Positions 16,948 through 25,564 of a DNA stretch of 64,000 nucleotides are shown here, piece by piece. The notes below the pieces were generated by a model that did no database searches, was not told the DNA's origin, and saw only the letters and a list, made by a program, of their open reading frames with translations. The translations under genes and the position numbers were made by a program. The stretch comes from an uncultured Eubacteriales bacterium. Lineage in GTDB: Bacteria > Bacillota > Clostridia > Oscillospirales > Acutalibacteraceae. Positions within the stretch are counted from its first letter, which is position 1. Each line of letters starts with the position of its first letter. The stretch spans positions 1 to 64,000 of the forward strand of contig CABUHY010000008.1 of NCBI GenBank assembly GCA_902491475.1. Reading direction: 5' to 3'.

Positions 16948-17994
16948 TTATTTTGAAAACTTATATACCGTCTTTGACACAAACGGCTTTTCGGGAGTGA
17001 AGATATTGCTTATAAACTCCTCATGGTTTGCCGCATCGGGGAAATACTGCGTTTCAAGGCAGAAGCCCGTTCTGTATTCGAGAGGTTTGCCCGCCTTACC
17101 TGTCTGTGTACCGTTCATAAAGTTGCCGATATAGAATTGAACGCCCGGCAAATCCGTAAACGCTTCCATTGTAATACCGCTTTTTTCGGATTTAACAACC
17201 GTAAACCTTTTAAGCGTGCCGTCGTATCCCGAAATCGCAAAGTTGTGGTCATATCCCCTGCCGATAATAAGCTGCTCGTCCTTTTCGTCAACATCCCTGC
17301 CTATTGTTTTGGGCGTTCTGAAATCAAACGCAGTGCCCGTAACATCTCTTATCTCTCCCGTCGGGATAGCGTCCCCGTCCGTGGGAGTGTAAGCGTCGCA
17401 GAAGAACTGTACCTCGTGGTCGACAATCTGACCGCCGTCAAAGCCGTTAAGATTGAAATAAGCGTGATTTGTGACATTGAGCGGACATTTTTCCGTGGGT
17501 ACGCAGTTGTATTCGATTACAACCTCGTTGTCATTTGTAAAGGTAAACGAAACCTCGTTGTCAACCTCTCCGGGGAAGCCCTCCGCACCGTCGGGGCTGT
17601 GATAAGTAAACACAACCTTATTATCGCCGACGATTTCGCTGTTCCAGACAACCGTTTCATATTCGTGATTGCTGTGGAGAGTGAATTTGCCGTCGACATT
17701 CTTGGTTATCTGATAATTTTTGCCGTCAATCGTAATTCCCTTGCCCGCAATTCTGTTTGCAACCCTGCCGACAGTCCTGCCCTGCGAGTCCGTACAGAGC
17801 TCCTGACCCTCAACGGTGTCAAAGCCGACAAGCACATCAAGCATTTTGCAGTTTTTGTCGGGAACAACGATTTTATTGAGCGTTGCGCCGTAATCAACAA
17901 GCTCGATATATGCGCCGCCGTCGTTTGTAATTGTAAAAGAATGAACATCGGTTCCGTCTTTAAGCTTTCCGTAAAAGTTTTTCTCGATTTTCAT
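16948..17994 (-). CDS. galM: Aldose 1-epimerase (mutarotase)
   Basis: 348 residues from the ATG at 17994, with GGAGGGAC upstream; a longer frame from 18054 would begin at or before the promoter. GalM interconverts the alpha and beta anomers of galactose and glucose ahead of the Leloir pathway or glycolysis. Family blocks are present: GAYIELVDYGATLNKIVVPD, NRIAGKGITI, NVTNHAYFNLNG with the catalytic His, GRGYDHNFAI and LEYRTGFCLETQYFPDA with the catalytic Glu. Length is normal. Transcribed alone from a strong promoter divergent from the cell-wall operon; it precedes the response regulator in the same direction with a 102-base gap. Confidence 0.95.
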   Translation of the reverse strand: MKIEKNFYGKLKDGTDVHSFTITNDGGAYIELVDYGATLNKIVVPDKNCKMLDVLVGFDTVEGQELCTDSQGRTVGRVANRIAGKGITIDGKNYQITKNVDGKFTLHSNHEYETVVWNSEIVGDNKVVFTYHSPDGAEGFPGEVDNEVSFTFTNDNEVVIEYNCVPTEKCPLNVTNHAYFNLNGFDGGQIVDHEVQFFCDAYTPTDGDAIPTGEIRDVTGTAFDFRTPKTIGRDVDEKDEQLIIGRGYDHNFAISGYDGTLKRFTVVKSEKSGITMEAFTDLPGVQFYIGNFMNGTQTGKAGKPLEYRTGFCLETQYFPDAANHEEFISNIFTPEKPFVSKTVYKFSK

Positions 17995-18025
17995 AGTTTG
18001 TCCCTCCGTACAAAAATATAAGATA

Positions 18026-18054
18026 AGTATATAATTATTGGGAATTTGTGTCAA
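18026..18054 (-). promoter_or_regulatory. Promoter of galM
   Basis: Minus strand TTGACA (18049-18054), 17 bases, TATACT (18026-18031), near-consensus. It sits back to back with the FHA operon promoter at 18074-18102; the two -35 boxes are only 19 bases apart. Confidence 0.75.
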
Positions 18055-18073
18055 GAATAAGGGATTTGTTTTA

Positions 18074-18102
18074 TTGACTTTTAACGCATTTAATTGTATT
18101 CT
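18074..18102 (+). promoter_or_regulatory. Promoter of the FHA-SEDS-PBP operon
   Basis: TTGACT (18074-18079), 17 bases, TATTCT (18097-18102). A TATAGT at 18104-18109 is an alternative -10. The FHA gene starts 29 bases further. Confidence 0.65.
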
Positions 18103-18130
18103 TATAGTATCTTTTACAAGGAGAAAAAGT

Positions 18131-18862
18131 ATGGAAGCTTTTCTTGAACAGTTCGACTATTTTGTACGCTATATTTTTGCCGCAATCGCAGTCGTAATTC
18201 TTTTAAGATGCGTGTTTTCGCTGTTCCGCTCAAGACCGAGACGGGAAACAATGGCAACGCTTATAAACCTTGCCGACGACACGGAAATCGACATTGAAAA
18301 CTGGGAGACTTCAATAGGCAGAAGCCGTTCGTGCGACATCTCACTGAAAAAGTACGGCACGGTCTCAAGATTTCATGCTGTTCTGGCTCTTCGCAAGGAC
18401 GGTTGGTTCGTTTTCGACACCGACTCGAAAACGGGCGTTTATGTAAACGGAGAGCAGATACGCCATGCCGCAAGAATTTCCGACGGCGACACCGTTTCGT
18501 TCGGAAATGCGGTAATGAAATTCTCCTCACACGGCTACGGCGAGGAAACCGAGGGCGAAGAGGCTCAGACGGTTGACTTCACAAACGCAACAAGGCTTGT
18601 AAACCTTGCCGACAAGAGCGCTTATTACCTCAACGGAAGCTGCCTTTTCGGCAGAAGCAGAAGCTGCAACATCTGCCTGCCTATGGACGACATATCCAAG
18701 GAGCACGCCGAGGTTTACCTTACAAAGGACGGCTGGATGATAGCCGACCTCAATTCCGAAAACGGCACTTACTTAAACGGAGAGCTTGTGTTTGACGCAT
18801 ATCCCCTTTATGACGGCGATGTCATAACAATCGGCTCTTACAGCTTTATGTTCAGAGAATAA
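18131..18862 (+). CDS. Membrane-anchored protein with two FHA domains
   Basis: 243 residues from the ATG at 18131 (AAGGAG nine bases upstream; an earlier frame from 18038 runs through the promoter). One N-terminal membrane helix (about 14-34) is followed by two forkhead-associated domains (about 60-125 and 155-235). Each shows GRSRSCDI/GRSRSCNI, SRFH or SKEHAEV, and TGVYVNG or NGTYLNG, the phosphothreonine-binding loops. FHA proteins read Ser/Thr phosphorylation. The next genes are a SEDS protein and a penicillin-binding protein, the same trio as the FhaA/B-RodA-PbpA block of Mycobacterium, which suggests control of wall synthesis by a Ser/Thr kinase encoded elsewhere. No kinase or phosphatase is present here. 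Confidence 0.9.
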   Translation: MEAFLEQFDYFVRYIFAAIAVVILLRCVFSLFRSRPRRETMATLINLADDTEIDIENWETSIGRSRSCDISLKKYGTVSRFHAVLALRKDGWFVFDTDSKTGVYVNGEQIRHAARISDGDTVSFGNAVMKFSSHGYGEETEGEEAQTVDFTNATRLVNLADKSAYYLNGSCLFGRSRSCNICLPMDDISKEHAEVYLTKDGWMIADLNSENGTYLNGELVFDAYPLYDGDVITIGSYSFMFRE

Positions 18863-18874
18863 GGGGGGATTACT

Positions 18875-20170
18875 GTGTCGGATAAAGTTAAAAAGAACAA
18901 AAAGAAAAATCCTAAAAGAAAAATGAGATACAGGCGCCCCGTCAACTGGCTTTTCCTGTTACTGCTTATGACGGCGTTTCAGATTTTCTGTGCGATACAG
19001 ATACTGACAAACGGCGGCGAGGATGTTGTAAGGGGAACCATTATAACCGTATTCGGTCTTTATATTGCGGTCGAGTGGGCGTACTTTATCGTGTTCGCAG
19101 GAATACTCAGAAGAAAAAGCTTTGAGGTTGAGTTGATAGCATTTTTCCTGTCGGGTATCGGTCTTGCGCTGACTACGAGCGTTTACCCCAACAAGGCTTT
19201 CACTCAGCTTATTGCGATTTTCCTCGGTATCGGAGTGTTTATAGTTCTGCTTTGGATTTTGAGCGATATTGACAGAGTCGTTAAGCTGCGTATTCCCGTC
19301 GCAATAATTTCGATTGCGGCTTTGGTATTCACGCTTATATTTGCCGAGGACAGGAACGGCGCAAGAAACTGGATAATTATCGGCAACGGACTTTTGTCAA
19401 TCCAGACCTCGGAAATTGTCAAGGTCGCATTCATCTTTGTCGGTGCGGCTACGCTTGAAACGCTGCAGTCGACAAAACGGCTTACAAAATACATTATCTT
19501 TGCGATTACCTGCGTAGGCTTGCTGTTTGTTATGAAGGACTTCGGTACTGCGCTGATATTCTTCTTCACATTCGTAATAATAGCGTTCCTGCGCTCGGGA
19601 GACATAAAAACAATCTTCCTCATCTGTGCGGGCGCTCTTATCGGAGGCATCGGCGTGCTTACCTTCAAGCCGTATGTCGCAAACCGTTTCAGCTCATACC
19701 GCCATGTATGGGAAGTAGCGGACACAAAGGGCTATCAGCAGGTCAGACTTCTGATTTACTCCGTCAGCGGCGGACTGTTCGGCCTCGGGCTCGGAAACGG
19801 AAAGCTGCGAGGCATATACGCCTCGACCGAGGACCTTGCTTTCGGTATGGTTTGCGAGGAATTCGGCATTATAATCGCCTTTACGGTTTTGCTTACCTTT
19901 GTGGCTTTGGTGGTTTACAGTATCAGGTATTCCGTGGCTTCCCGTTCATCGTTTTATTCAATAGCTGCCTGTGCGGCTTCGGCTCTGTTGCTTTTCCAGA
20001 CAGCGCTCCATGTTTTCGGTGCTACGGACCTGCTTCCGTGGACGGGCGTTACACTCCCGTTTATCAGCCGAGGCGGTTCGAGTATGATGTGCTGTTGGGG
20101 TCTTGTGGCTCTGATTAAGGCGATAGATGTCAAGACATACAAGCGTTACGATAAAATTATAAAGGGGTGA
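18875..20170 (+). CDS. SEDS-family peptidoglycan glycosyltransferase (FtsW/RodA/SpoVE)
   Basis: 431 residues, about ten membrane helices. It polymerises lipid II into glycan strands in partnership with a class B PBP. Family blocks: RNGARNWIIIGNGLLSIQTSE (RGARRWI region), KDFGTALIFFFTF, the GYQQVR and GGLFGLGLGNG motifs and the C-terminal GVTLPFISRGGSSMM (P-F-x-S-x-G-G-S). The start is GTG at 18875 after GGGGGGAT. The N-terminus is strongly basic (KKNKKKNPKRK). It follows the FHA gene by 12 bases and precedes the PBP gene by six, so the enzyme pair is made together. Whether it serves division or elongation cannot be decided from sequence. Confidence 0.94.
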   Translation: MSDKVKKNKKKNPKRKMRYRRPVNWLFLLLLMTAFQIFCAIQILTNGGEDVVRGTIITVFGLYIAVEWAYFIVFAGILRRKSFEVELIAFFLSGIGLALTTSVYPNKAFTQLIAIFLGIGVFIVLLWILSDIDRVVKLRIPVAIISIAALVFTLIFAEDRNGARNWIIIGNGLLSIQTSEIVKVAFIFVGAATLETLQSTKRLTKYIIFAITCVGLLFVMKDFGTALIFFFTFVIIAFLRSGDIKTIFLICAGALIGGIGVLTFKPYVANRFSSYRHVWEVADTKGYQQVRLLIYSVSGGLFGLGLGNGKLRGIYASTEDLAFGMVCEEFGIIIAFTVLLTFVALVVYSIRYSVASRSSFYSIAACAASALLLFQTALHVFGATDLLPWTGVTLPFISRGGSSMMCCWGLVALIKAIDVKTYKRYDKIIKG

Positions 20171-20176
20171 CAAAGA

Positions 20177-21577
20177 ATGAAAACACTTTCAAGAAGAGCA
20201 TGGATTCTCTATTTGTTGGCAATAGCCTTTGTTGTCGGTGCGTGCATTCTTCTCTACACCTTTTACACCAATGCCGACTCGTGGGCTATGAAAAAAGCGA
20301 ACAGACATATCTATTCCTCGGGTACGCTTACCACGGCAGGTGCGGTTTATGACGAAACGGGCGCCGTACTCGCACAGACGGTTGACGGCAAACGCACCTA
20401 CAACAAGGACAAGGATATAAGAATTTCCACCCTGCACATTCTCGGCGACTCGCAAGGATATATATCAACAGGCGTTCAGACCTCATATAAGGATATACTG
20501 ACAGGCTATGATTTTGTTGACGGTATATACGACCTAAAAAAATACGGAAAAGGCTCCGACATCACGCTTACGGTAAATGCGGAGCTCAACAAAGCGGCAT
20601 ACGAGGCTTTAGGCAGTAACAAGGGTACGGTCGGCGTTTACAACTATAAGACGGGCGAGCTGCTCTGCGTTGTATCAAAACCGTCCTATGATATTATGAA
20701 TAAGCCCACGGAGAGCATAAACAACGACAAAACGGGCGAATATGACGGCGTATATCTCAACAGGTTTTTCTCGGGCGTGTACACCCCCGGTTCAACTTTC
20801 AAGGTTATTACCTCGGCTTGCGCTATTGACAATATTCCCGACATTGACTCGCAGACCTTTAAGTGTACGGGCGAATACAAGGTTGACGGAAGCTCGGTAA
20901 AATGCCTTTCAAAGCACGGCACAATCGGGTTTGAAAAGGCTCTTAACCAATCGTGCAACAGTGCGTTTGCGCAGATAGCAATTCAGCTCGGTGCGGAAAA
21001 CCTTACAAACACGGTTAATTCGCTCGGCTTCGGTCAGGCATATAAAATCGGAAATGTCCGCCTTGCAAAAAGCTCGTTTGACCTTACAAACGCCTCCGAC
21101 CTTGACATAGGCTGGGCGGGTATCGGTCAGTACACAACAAGGGTAAACCCCTGTCATATGCTTATGATTGTAGGCGCCATAGCAAACGGCGGCACCTCCC
21201 CTATGCCCTACTTTATAAAATCAATAACCTCTCCGACAGGCTCTGTAAAAACAACGCAGACCTCATATTTACAGCCCTATTTTTCGGAGAGCACGGCTGC
21301 AAAGCTTAACGATATGCTTCGTTCCGATGTCGTAAACTATTACGGCGACGGAAAATTCAGCGGACTTAAAATGTGCGGTAAAACGGGTACTGCGGAGGTC
21401 AGCACCGACGAAAACGGTCTTGACCCGCACGCTTGGTTTGTCGGATATTCACAGAGAGAGGATTTGCCGCTTGCAATCGTAGTTGTCGTTGAAAACGGCG
21501 GCGGAGGAAGCTCGGTGGCTATCCCGGTAGCAAGCAAAACCATGAAAAAAGCCGCATCGATTTATGCGGGAAAATAA
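20177..21577 (+). CDS. Class B penicillin-binding protein (PbpA-like transpeptidase)
   Basis: 466 residues: short cytosolic start, one membrane helix (about 9-30), a small dimerisation domain (about 50-130) and a transpeptidase domain. Active-site motifs are intact: S206-T-F-K209, S259-C-N261 and K402-T-G404. It cross-links peptidoglycan and is the natural partner of the SEDS gene six bases upstream. It is shorter than FtsI/PBP2 (550-700 residues) because the N-terminal pedestal is reduced and there is no PASTA domain, which matches the PbpA type found in FHA-RodA-PbpA clusters of Actinobacteria. The ribosome site is AAAGGGGTGA. A GH28-like gene follows after 14 bases with no terminator. Confidence 0.93.
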   Translation: MKTLSRRAWILYLLAIAFVVGACILLYTFYTNADSWAMKKANRHIYSSGTLTTAGAVYDETGAVLAQTVDGKRTYNKDKDIRISTLHILGDSQGYISTGVQTSYKDILTGYDFVDGIYDLKKYGKGSDITLTVNAELNKAAYEALGSNKGTVGVYNYKTGELLCVVSKPSYDIMNKPTESINNDKTGEYDGVYLNRFFSGVYTPGSTFKVITSACAIDNIPDIDSQTFKCTGEYKVDGSSVKCLSKHGTIGFEKALNQSCNSAFAQIAIQLGAENLTNTVNSLGFGQAYKIGNVRLAKSSFDLTNASDLDIGWAGIGQYTTRVNPCHMLMIVGAIANGGTSPMPYFIKSITSPTGSVKTTQTSYLQPYFSESTAAKLNDMLRSDVVNYYGDGKFSGLKMCGKTGTAEVSTDENGLDPHAWFVGYSQREDLPLAIVVVVENGGGGSSVAIPVASKTMKKAASIYAGK

Positions 21578-21591
21578 TATACGGAGACATT

Positions 21592-22950
21592 ATGAAATAC
21601 TATTCGGTTGAAAACTACGGTGCGCTCGCAGACGGCGTTACCAATGACGCAAAAGCAATACAGTCTGCTATCGACGACGCTGAAAGGAACGGCGGCGGAA
21701 CCGTTGTACTTGAAAGCGGCAAAACATATTATTCAAGCTCTATCGTTATGAAAAAGAATGTTGAGCTTCACTTACAAAAGGGCTCACGGCTTAAAGCGAC
21801 GGACAATATAGACGAATATTTCCGTCCCTGCAATTTCATAAACGACAAGACCAACACGCTCATAGGCAACCCCGTTACGGGCAAGCCGTCGTTCTGCTTT
21901 ATTTACGGCTTTGAGGCAGACGGCTGTTCAATCACGGGCGAGGGCACAATAGACGCCAACGGTCACGCCTTTGTAGAAAGAAAAGACAGGTACTATGTAA
22001 CGGGCAACTTCTATCCCCGTCCGACCGTTATATACATTGAAAAGAGCAATCACATTACATTTGAAAAAATCACGATTGTCGACGCTCCGTTTTGGACGCT
22101 TCATCCTGCGGGCTGTGACGATGTGCTCATTTCAAAAATCAGAATACTCAACGACCTCGATGTTGCAAACTCGGACGGCATCGACCCCGACCACAGCAGT
22201 AATGTAAGAATACTCGGCTGTCATATCGAGTGTGCGGACGACTGTATCTGCCTTAAAACCTCAAAGGGCAACTCCGAATACGGTCCGTGCGAGAATATCA
22301 TCATTTCCGACTGCACGCTTATTTCCACATCAGCCGCAATCAAAATCGGTACGGAGGGCGTTGGAGATTTCAGAAATGTCCTTGTGCAGAACTGTATAAT
22401 TTCAAGAAGCAACCGCGGCCTTTCAATCCAGATAAGAGACGGCGGAAATGTAGAAAATGTAAGCTATTCAAATATAATTATCGAGACAAGGCGCTTTTGC
22501 CCTGACTGGTGGGGAACTGCCGAGCCGATTGTTATCACAACCTTTGACAGAGACGAAAACACCAAATCGGGTCACATCAAAAATGTCAGATTTTCAAACA
22601 TTACCTGCAAGGGCGAAAACGGCGTGTTAATCCACGGAACAAAGGAAAACACCGTTGAAGATGTTACCTTTGAAAACGTCCGTGTTGAGCTTACAAAGAC
22701 CTCAAAATGGGAAACGGGTCTTTATGATATGCGCCCCGGTCTCGGAAAAGAAATCGAAAAGCATAAGAATTCGGGCTTCTTTATAAGGAACGCCAAGAAT
22801 ATCAGGGTAGCAAAATCGAGCGTGAATTGGGGCAACATCTGCGACGATTACGCACACGCAATAGACAGCGAAAACTGCGAGAACCTTGTAACCGACAGAT
22901 TTACGGGCTCTGCGGCGCACGAAAACTGCGAAAGCGTGATTTCAAAGTGA
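21592..22950 (+). CDS. GH28-like (polygalacturonase fold) protein, probably cytosolic
   Basis: 452 residues of right-handed parallel beta-helix. It opens with a pectate-lyase-3 type block (YGALADGVTNDAKAIQSAID) and carries the GH28 pair N193-S-D-G-I-D198 and D216-D217 (ADDCICLK). The GHG histidine and the R-x-K motif of classical polygalacturonases are not seen; IKIGTEG and IQIRDGG stand in their places, as in other GH28 branches lacking the His. No signal peptide is visible, so it would act on imported oligosaccharides or serve another role. It lies 14 bases after the PBP gene and overlaps the HAD phosphatase gene by four bases. Family assignment is good; substrate is unknown (a pectin-type galacturonide is the default). 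Confidence 0.85.
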   Translation: MKYYSVENYGALADGVTNDAKAIQSAIDDAERNGGGTVVLESGKTYYSSSIVMKKNVELHLQKGSRLKATDNIDEYFRPCNFINDKTNTLIGNPVTGKPSFCFIYGFEADGCSITGEGTIDANGHAFVERKDRYYVTGNFYPRPTVIYIEKSNHITFEKITIVDAPFWTLHPAGCDDVLISKIRILNDLDVANSDGIDPDHSSNVRILGCHIECADDCICLKTSKGNSEYGPCENIIISDCTLISTSAAIKIGTEGVGDFRNVLVQNCIISRSNRGLSIQIRDGGNVENVSYSNIIIETRRFCPDWWGTAEPIVITTFDRDENTKSGHIKNVRFSNITCKGENGVLIHGTKENTVEDVTFENVRVELTKTSKWETGLYDMRPGLGKEIEKHKNSGFFIRNAKNIRVAKSSVNWGNICDDYAHAIDSENCENLVTDRFTGSAAHENCESVISK

Positions 22951-23777
22951 AAACACTCTATATAACCGACCTTGACGGCACCTTTCTCAACGACAGCGCC
23001 GAGGTTTCCGAAGAGAGCAAAAGCATTATAAACTCTCTTTCAAAAGACGGTTTACTGTTTTCCGTGGCAACGGCAAGAAGTCTTTTATCTGCAAGGGAAC
23101 TGTTAAACGGCATTGAGTTCAATGCGCCTGTTGTGCTTTCAAGCGGCGTATTTGTGTACGATATGAAAAAGCAAAAGACCGTAAATTGCTTTTATATCGA
23201 AGACGGTGCGTTCAAAGAAATACTCAAAGTGTTTGAAAACGCCGATAAATCGCCCTTCGTGTTCTTTTTCAATAATGGCACGGAAGAATACGATTTGCAG
23301 TTCACAAGCCTTAAATTGCCCATACACAGGGAATATTACGAGACACGCCGCAAGAGTATGGGAAGCATCATACACAAGGTTGATAAAATCTGCCCGGTGA
23401 GCGGGTTTTCGCCCGTATTTATATCCCTTTGCGACGAATACTCCGACCTGCTGCCGATAACGAAGAGGTTGGACGGTATCGACGGCGTAGGCTATTCGTT
23501 TTACAGCGACACATACACACCCTATTGGTTTTTAGAGGTATTTAACAAGGAGGCAACAAAGCTAAAAGGGCTTGAAATTGTCAGAGAATATGTCAAAGCC
23601 GAAAAGGTCATATCTTTCGGCGACAACAGAAATGACATCCCGCTTTTTATGGGCGCTGATGAAAAATATGCGGTTGCAAATGCCGTAGATGAACTCAAAG
23701 CGCTTGCAACGGATGTTATCGCTTCAAACAATGAGAACAGTGTTGCGAGGTTTATTAAAGAAGATTTTAACGCTTGA
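22947..23777 (+). CDS. Cof-type HAD-IIB sugar phosphatase-like hydrolase
   Basis: 276 residues from GTG at 22947, which overlaps the GH28 stop as GTGA; a longer frame from 22827 lies wholly inside the GH28 gene and is rejected. HAD motif I is ITDLDGTFLN (nucleophile and acid Asp), motif II the Ser/Thr in VATARS, motif III a Lys in the KEATKLKGL region, and motif IV GDNRNDIPLF. The type IIB cap lies between motifs II and III. Such enzymes dephosphorylate hexose or pentose phosphates and related small molecules. No independent ribosome site is seen, so translation should be coupled to the GH28 gene. A terminator follows. Confidence 0.9.
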   Translation: MKTLYITDLDGTFLNDSAEVSEESKSIINSLSKDGLLFSVATARSLLSARELLNGIEFNAPVVLSSGVFVYDMKKQKTVNCFYIEDGAFKEILKVFENADKSPFVFFFNNGTEEYDLQFTSLKLPIHREYYETRRKSMGSIIHKVDKICPVSGFSPVFISLCDEYSDLLPITKRLDGIDGVGYSFYSDTYTPYWFLEVFNKEATKLKGLEIVREYVKAEKVISFGDNRNDIPLFMGADEKYAVANAVDELKALATDVIASNNENSVARFIKEDFNA

Positions 23778-23780
23778 TAT

Positions 23781-23813
23781 AAAAAAGAGTAGGCTTTTCG
23801 CCTACTCTTTTTT
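23781..23813. terminator. Bidirectional terminator (HAD gene and tRNA-Leu)
   Basis: Perfect hairpin AAAAAAGAGTAGGC / GCCTACTCTTTTTT with a short TTTTC loop. The T run serves the plus-strand HAD operon and the A run becomes a T run for the minus-strand tRNA gene, which ends at 23813. Confidence 0.85.
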
Positions 23814-23899
23814 GGTGCAGAAGATGGGACTTGAACCCACACGAATTCACATTCACAGGCTTCTGAGACCTGAGCGTCTGCCTATTCCGCCACTTCTGC
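23813..23899 (-). tRNA. tRNA-Leu (anticodon CAG)
   Basis: 87 bases with encoded CCA. Acceptor GCAGAAG pairs with CTTCTGC; the anticodon arm is CAGGT-CTCAGAA-GCCTG with anticodon CAG; a long variable arm identifies the class II leucine type; the T arm contains GTTCAAGTCC. It has its own promoter and the hairpin at 23781-23813 as terminator. Confidence 0.96.
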
Positions 23900-23931
23900 A
23901 AATATATCCGAGCGTTTTACAACGCCCGAAT

Positions 23932-23960
23932 ATAATATCATTTTTAGCACCCGATGTCAA
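23932..23960 (-). promoter_or_regulatory. Promoter of tRNA-Leu
   Basis: Minus strand TTGACA (23955-23960), 17 bases, TATTAT (23932-23937). It lies between the PAP2 stop (23966) and the tRNA. Confidence 0.7.
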
Positions 23961-23965
23961 TAAAA

Positions 23966-25006
23966 TCAATAATTTCTTGTCGGGAAAATTTTCTTTTTCA
24001 TAAACAAATTATATACGGCAACAGTTATCAAAAACACCGTATAACCTATGAGCGCAGCACTTGCGACATCCGTAAGGTAGTGCGCACCCTCAACCATTCG
24101 GGTATATCCCATTGTATAGACATAAGCCGCAGAAAGGAGCATTGCAAGCGGCGTTATTTTTTCAAGGCGTTTATACGCCGAGCAGAGAAGTATGCTCAAA
24201 AACGCACAGCAAGCAGAAAATGTGTGTCCCGACGGGAATGAATCGGGATGGCTGTAAATTCCCATATCGTCGCCTATTTTGTACCAAGGCGTGTATGCGG
24301 AAAAATCAACGCCGTCAAGCATTGCCCCGCCCGTTCTCGGCACAAGCCTGTCAAGCGTTCCGTAGCTCATACCCTTGCTGTTGAATATTCCGTTGGAAGC
24401 CGCAACCATTTCACGGAAGCGTACACGGTGGGTAATCGGTTTGAGATACATACAAAGTCTTATGCCTATCGACATAAACAGGAAAGCAAGCGAAATTGTC
24501 TCGAGTTTATTGAGAACCCTTTTGTCGATTTTGCGAAAAGCCAGCAAAAACGCCGCCGCAACAAGCGTACAGATAATGAAGTACACGGGTTGGCTCAACG
24601 AGACAAACTTCTTTGCGACATTTTCTATGATTTTCTTATATCCTACAACGCTTAAAACGAAAAAGCCCGCGGTAGTAACAATTTTAAGAACGAAGTCAAA
24701 AAATTTGTATGCCTTTGCGTCGGTATTTTTGACGCTCTTTACAAAAGGAAATACCCTGCCGATAATTTCAAGGCTTTCATTGAGATTGTGCCGTGTTAAA
24801 ATAAGCACAGTAAACACAGGACCCCAAATACCCCACGCAACCGCCTCGCCGAAGCACTCAAAAGCAATGCTCAACTTGTTTTGCGGATTAAACAATGCAA
24901 TATCGACCTGCAAATCGTTAAATGTGCCGTAAATCATAAACCCCAAAGTCACAATGTAAAATACGATAGAAAAAACGGTAAGTGATTTTTTCATATTTTT
25001 GCTCAT
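23966..25006 (-). CDS. PAP2-family membrane phosphatase
   Basis: 346 residues from the ATG at 25006, with CAGGGGG nine bases upstream; the longer frame from 25057 would begin within the promoter. About six membrane helices. Active-site blocks are FPSGHTFSACC (C2, with His) and YTRMVEGAHYLTDVAS (C3, Arg and His, R-x5-H-x3-D). The C1 block is less obvious but should lie before residue 230. Enzymes of this family remove phosphate from phosphatidic acid, undecaprenyl pyrophosphate or related lipids at the outer membrane face. It is larger than typical bacterial PAP2 (about 220) because of an N-terminal membrane extension. Transcribed alone. Confidence 0.88.
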   Translation of the reverse strand: MSKNMKKSLTVFSIVFYIVTLGFMIYGTFNDLQVDIALFNPQNKLSIAFECFGEAVAWGIWGPVFTVLILTRHNLNESLEIIGRVFPFVKSVKNTDAKAYKFFDFVLKIVTTAGFFVLSVVGYKKIIENVAKKFVSLSQPVYFIICTLVAAAFLLAFRKIDKRVLNKLETISLAFLFMSIGIRLCMYLKPITHRVRFREMVAASNGIFNSKGMSYGTLDRLVPRTGGAMLDGVDFSAYTPWYKIGDDMGIYSHPDSFPSGHTFSACCAFLSILLCSAYKRLEKITPLAMLLSAAYVYTMGYTRMVEGAHYLTDVASAALIGYTVFLITVAVYNLFMKKKIFPTRNY

Positions 25007-25028
25007 TCTTATACCCCCTGTCAAGGAT

Positions 25029-25057
25029 ATTTTAACATAGATATATTTAATTTGCAA
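25029..25057 (-). promoter_or_regulatory. Promoter of the PAP2 gene
   Basis: Minus strand TTGCAA (25052-25057), 17 bases, TAAAAT (25029-25034), about 22 bases before the chosen start codon. Confidence 0.65.
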
Positions 25058-25091
25058 TTTGGTATTTTCGGACGGTGTGATATGGAATACA

Positions 25092-25123
25092 GGTCGATTT
25101 TGTGCGACACTCCAAGCAGCATT
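25092..25123 (+). repeat. Direct repeat, copy 1
   Basis: 32 bases starting GGTCGATTTTGTGCG; copy 2 at 25219-25250 matches at 29 of 32 positions. The copies are 127 bases apart. Confidence 0.6.
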
Positions 25124-25218
25124 CCCATATCAAATTTGGTTTGTGTTTTCGCCCCATCTCCGGGCAACATATGCGACCGCCGCCTGTGGCGGATAAAGGG
25201 AGCATCTGTCGGCGTAGC

Positions 25219-25250
25219 GGTCGATTTTGTGCGGCGCTCCAAGCCGCATT
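25219..25250 (+). repeat. Direct repeat, copy 2
   Basis: Same 32-base unit as 25092-25123 with three substitutions (two A to G, one A to C). Differences increase GC pairing, hinting at a structured repeat. Confidence 0.6.
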
Positions 25251-25340
25251 AACAAAATCGGGTACCGCAAGAGGGCAAGGCTGGCATTTTTTTGCAGAAA
25301 AAATGAATGGGGGAGTTTTTAAAAAGTTTGATGAAATCCA

Positions 25341-25391
25341 TTTTAACTCCTTCAGTTTCGCTTCGCTCAACAGCTCCCTCAAGGATGGAGC
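25341..25391 (-). repeat. Diverged copy of the 191-321 element
   Basis: On the minus strand it reads a short GCTCC/GGGAGC hairpin followed by TGTTGAGCGAAGCGAAAC and TGAAGGAG, matching the left half of the element at 191-250 (TGTTGAGCGAAGCGAGAC then GGAGGGA). The right half is not obvious here. Confidence 0.5.
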
Positions 25392-25421
25392 GGAACTTCT
25401 TGGGAAATTTCATATAAATAA

Positions 25422-25446
25422 CGGCGGGAGCAAGCCCCCGCCCTAC
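25422..25446. repeat. GC-rich dispersed repeat, copy 2
   Basis: Identical over 25 bases to 133-157, including the GGCGGG/CCCGCC hairpin arms. Confidence 0.7.
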
Positions 25447-25564
25447 ACTGTTCGTTATAATTTTTAATCCGTGCGAAGCACCCGCAATTTTTCATTCTTC
25501 ATTATTCATTTTTCACTCGCCCGCAAGGGCGCTGCCCTGTCCCTACGGTTGCATATAAATTTTT

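Noticed and set aside
17023..18021. 332-residue open frame on the plus strand
   Set aside because: Antisense to galM, whose active-site blocks are complete; low stop frequency in this frame follows from codon bias.
25092..25250. CRISPR-like repeats
   Set aside because: Only two imperfect copies with a 95-base interval and no further units or cas genes.
25047..25467. Several short frames in the repeat-rich gap
   Set aside because: They overlap repeats, lack ribosome sites and give no recognisable protein.
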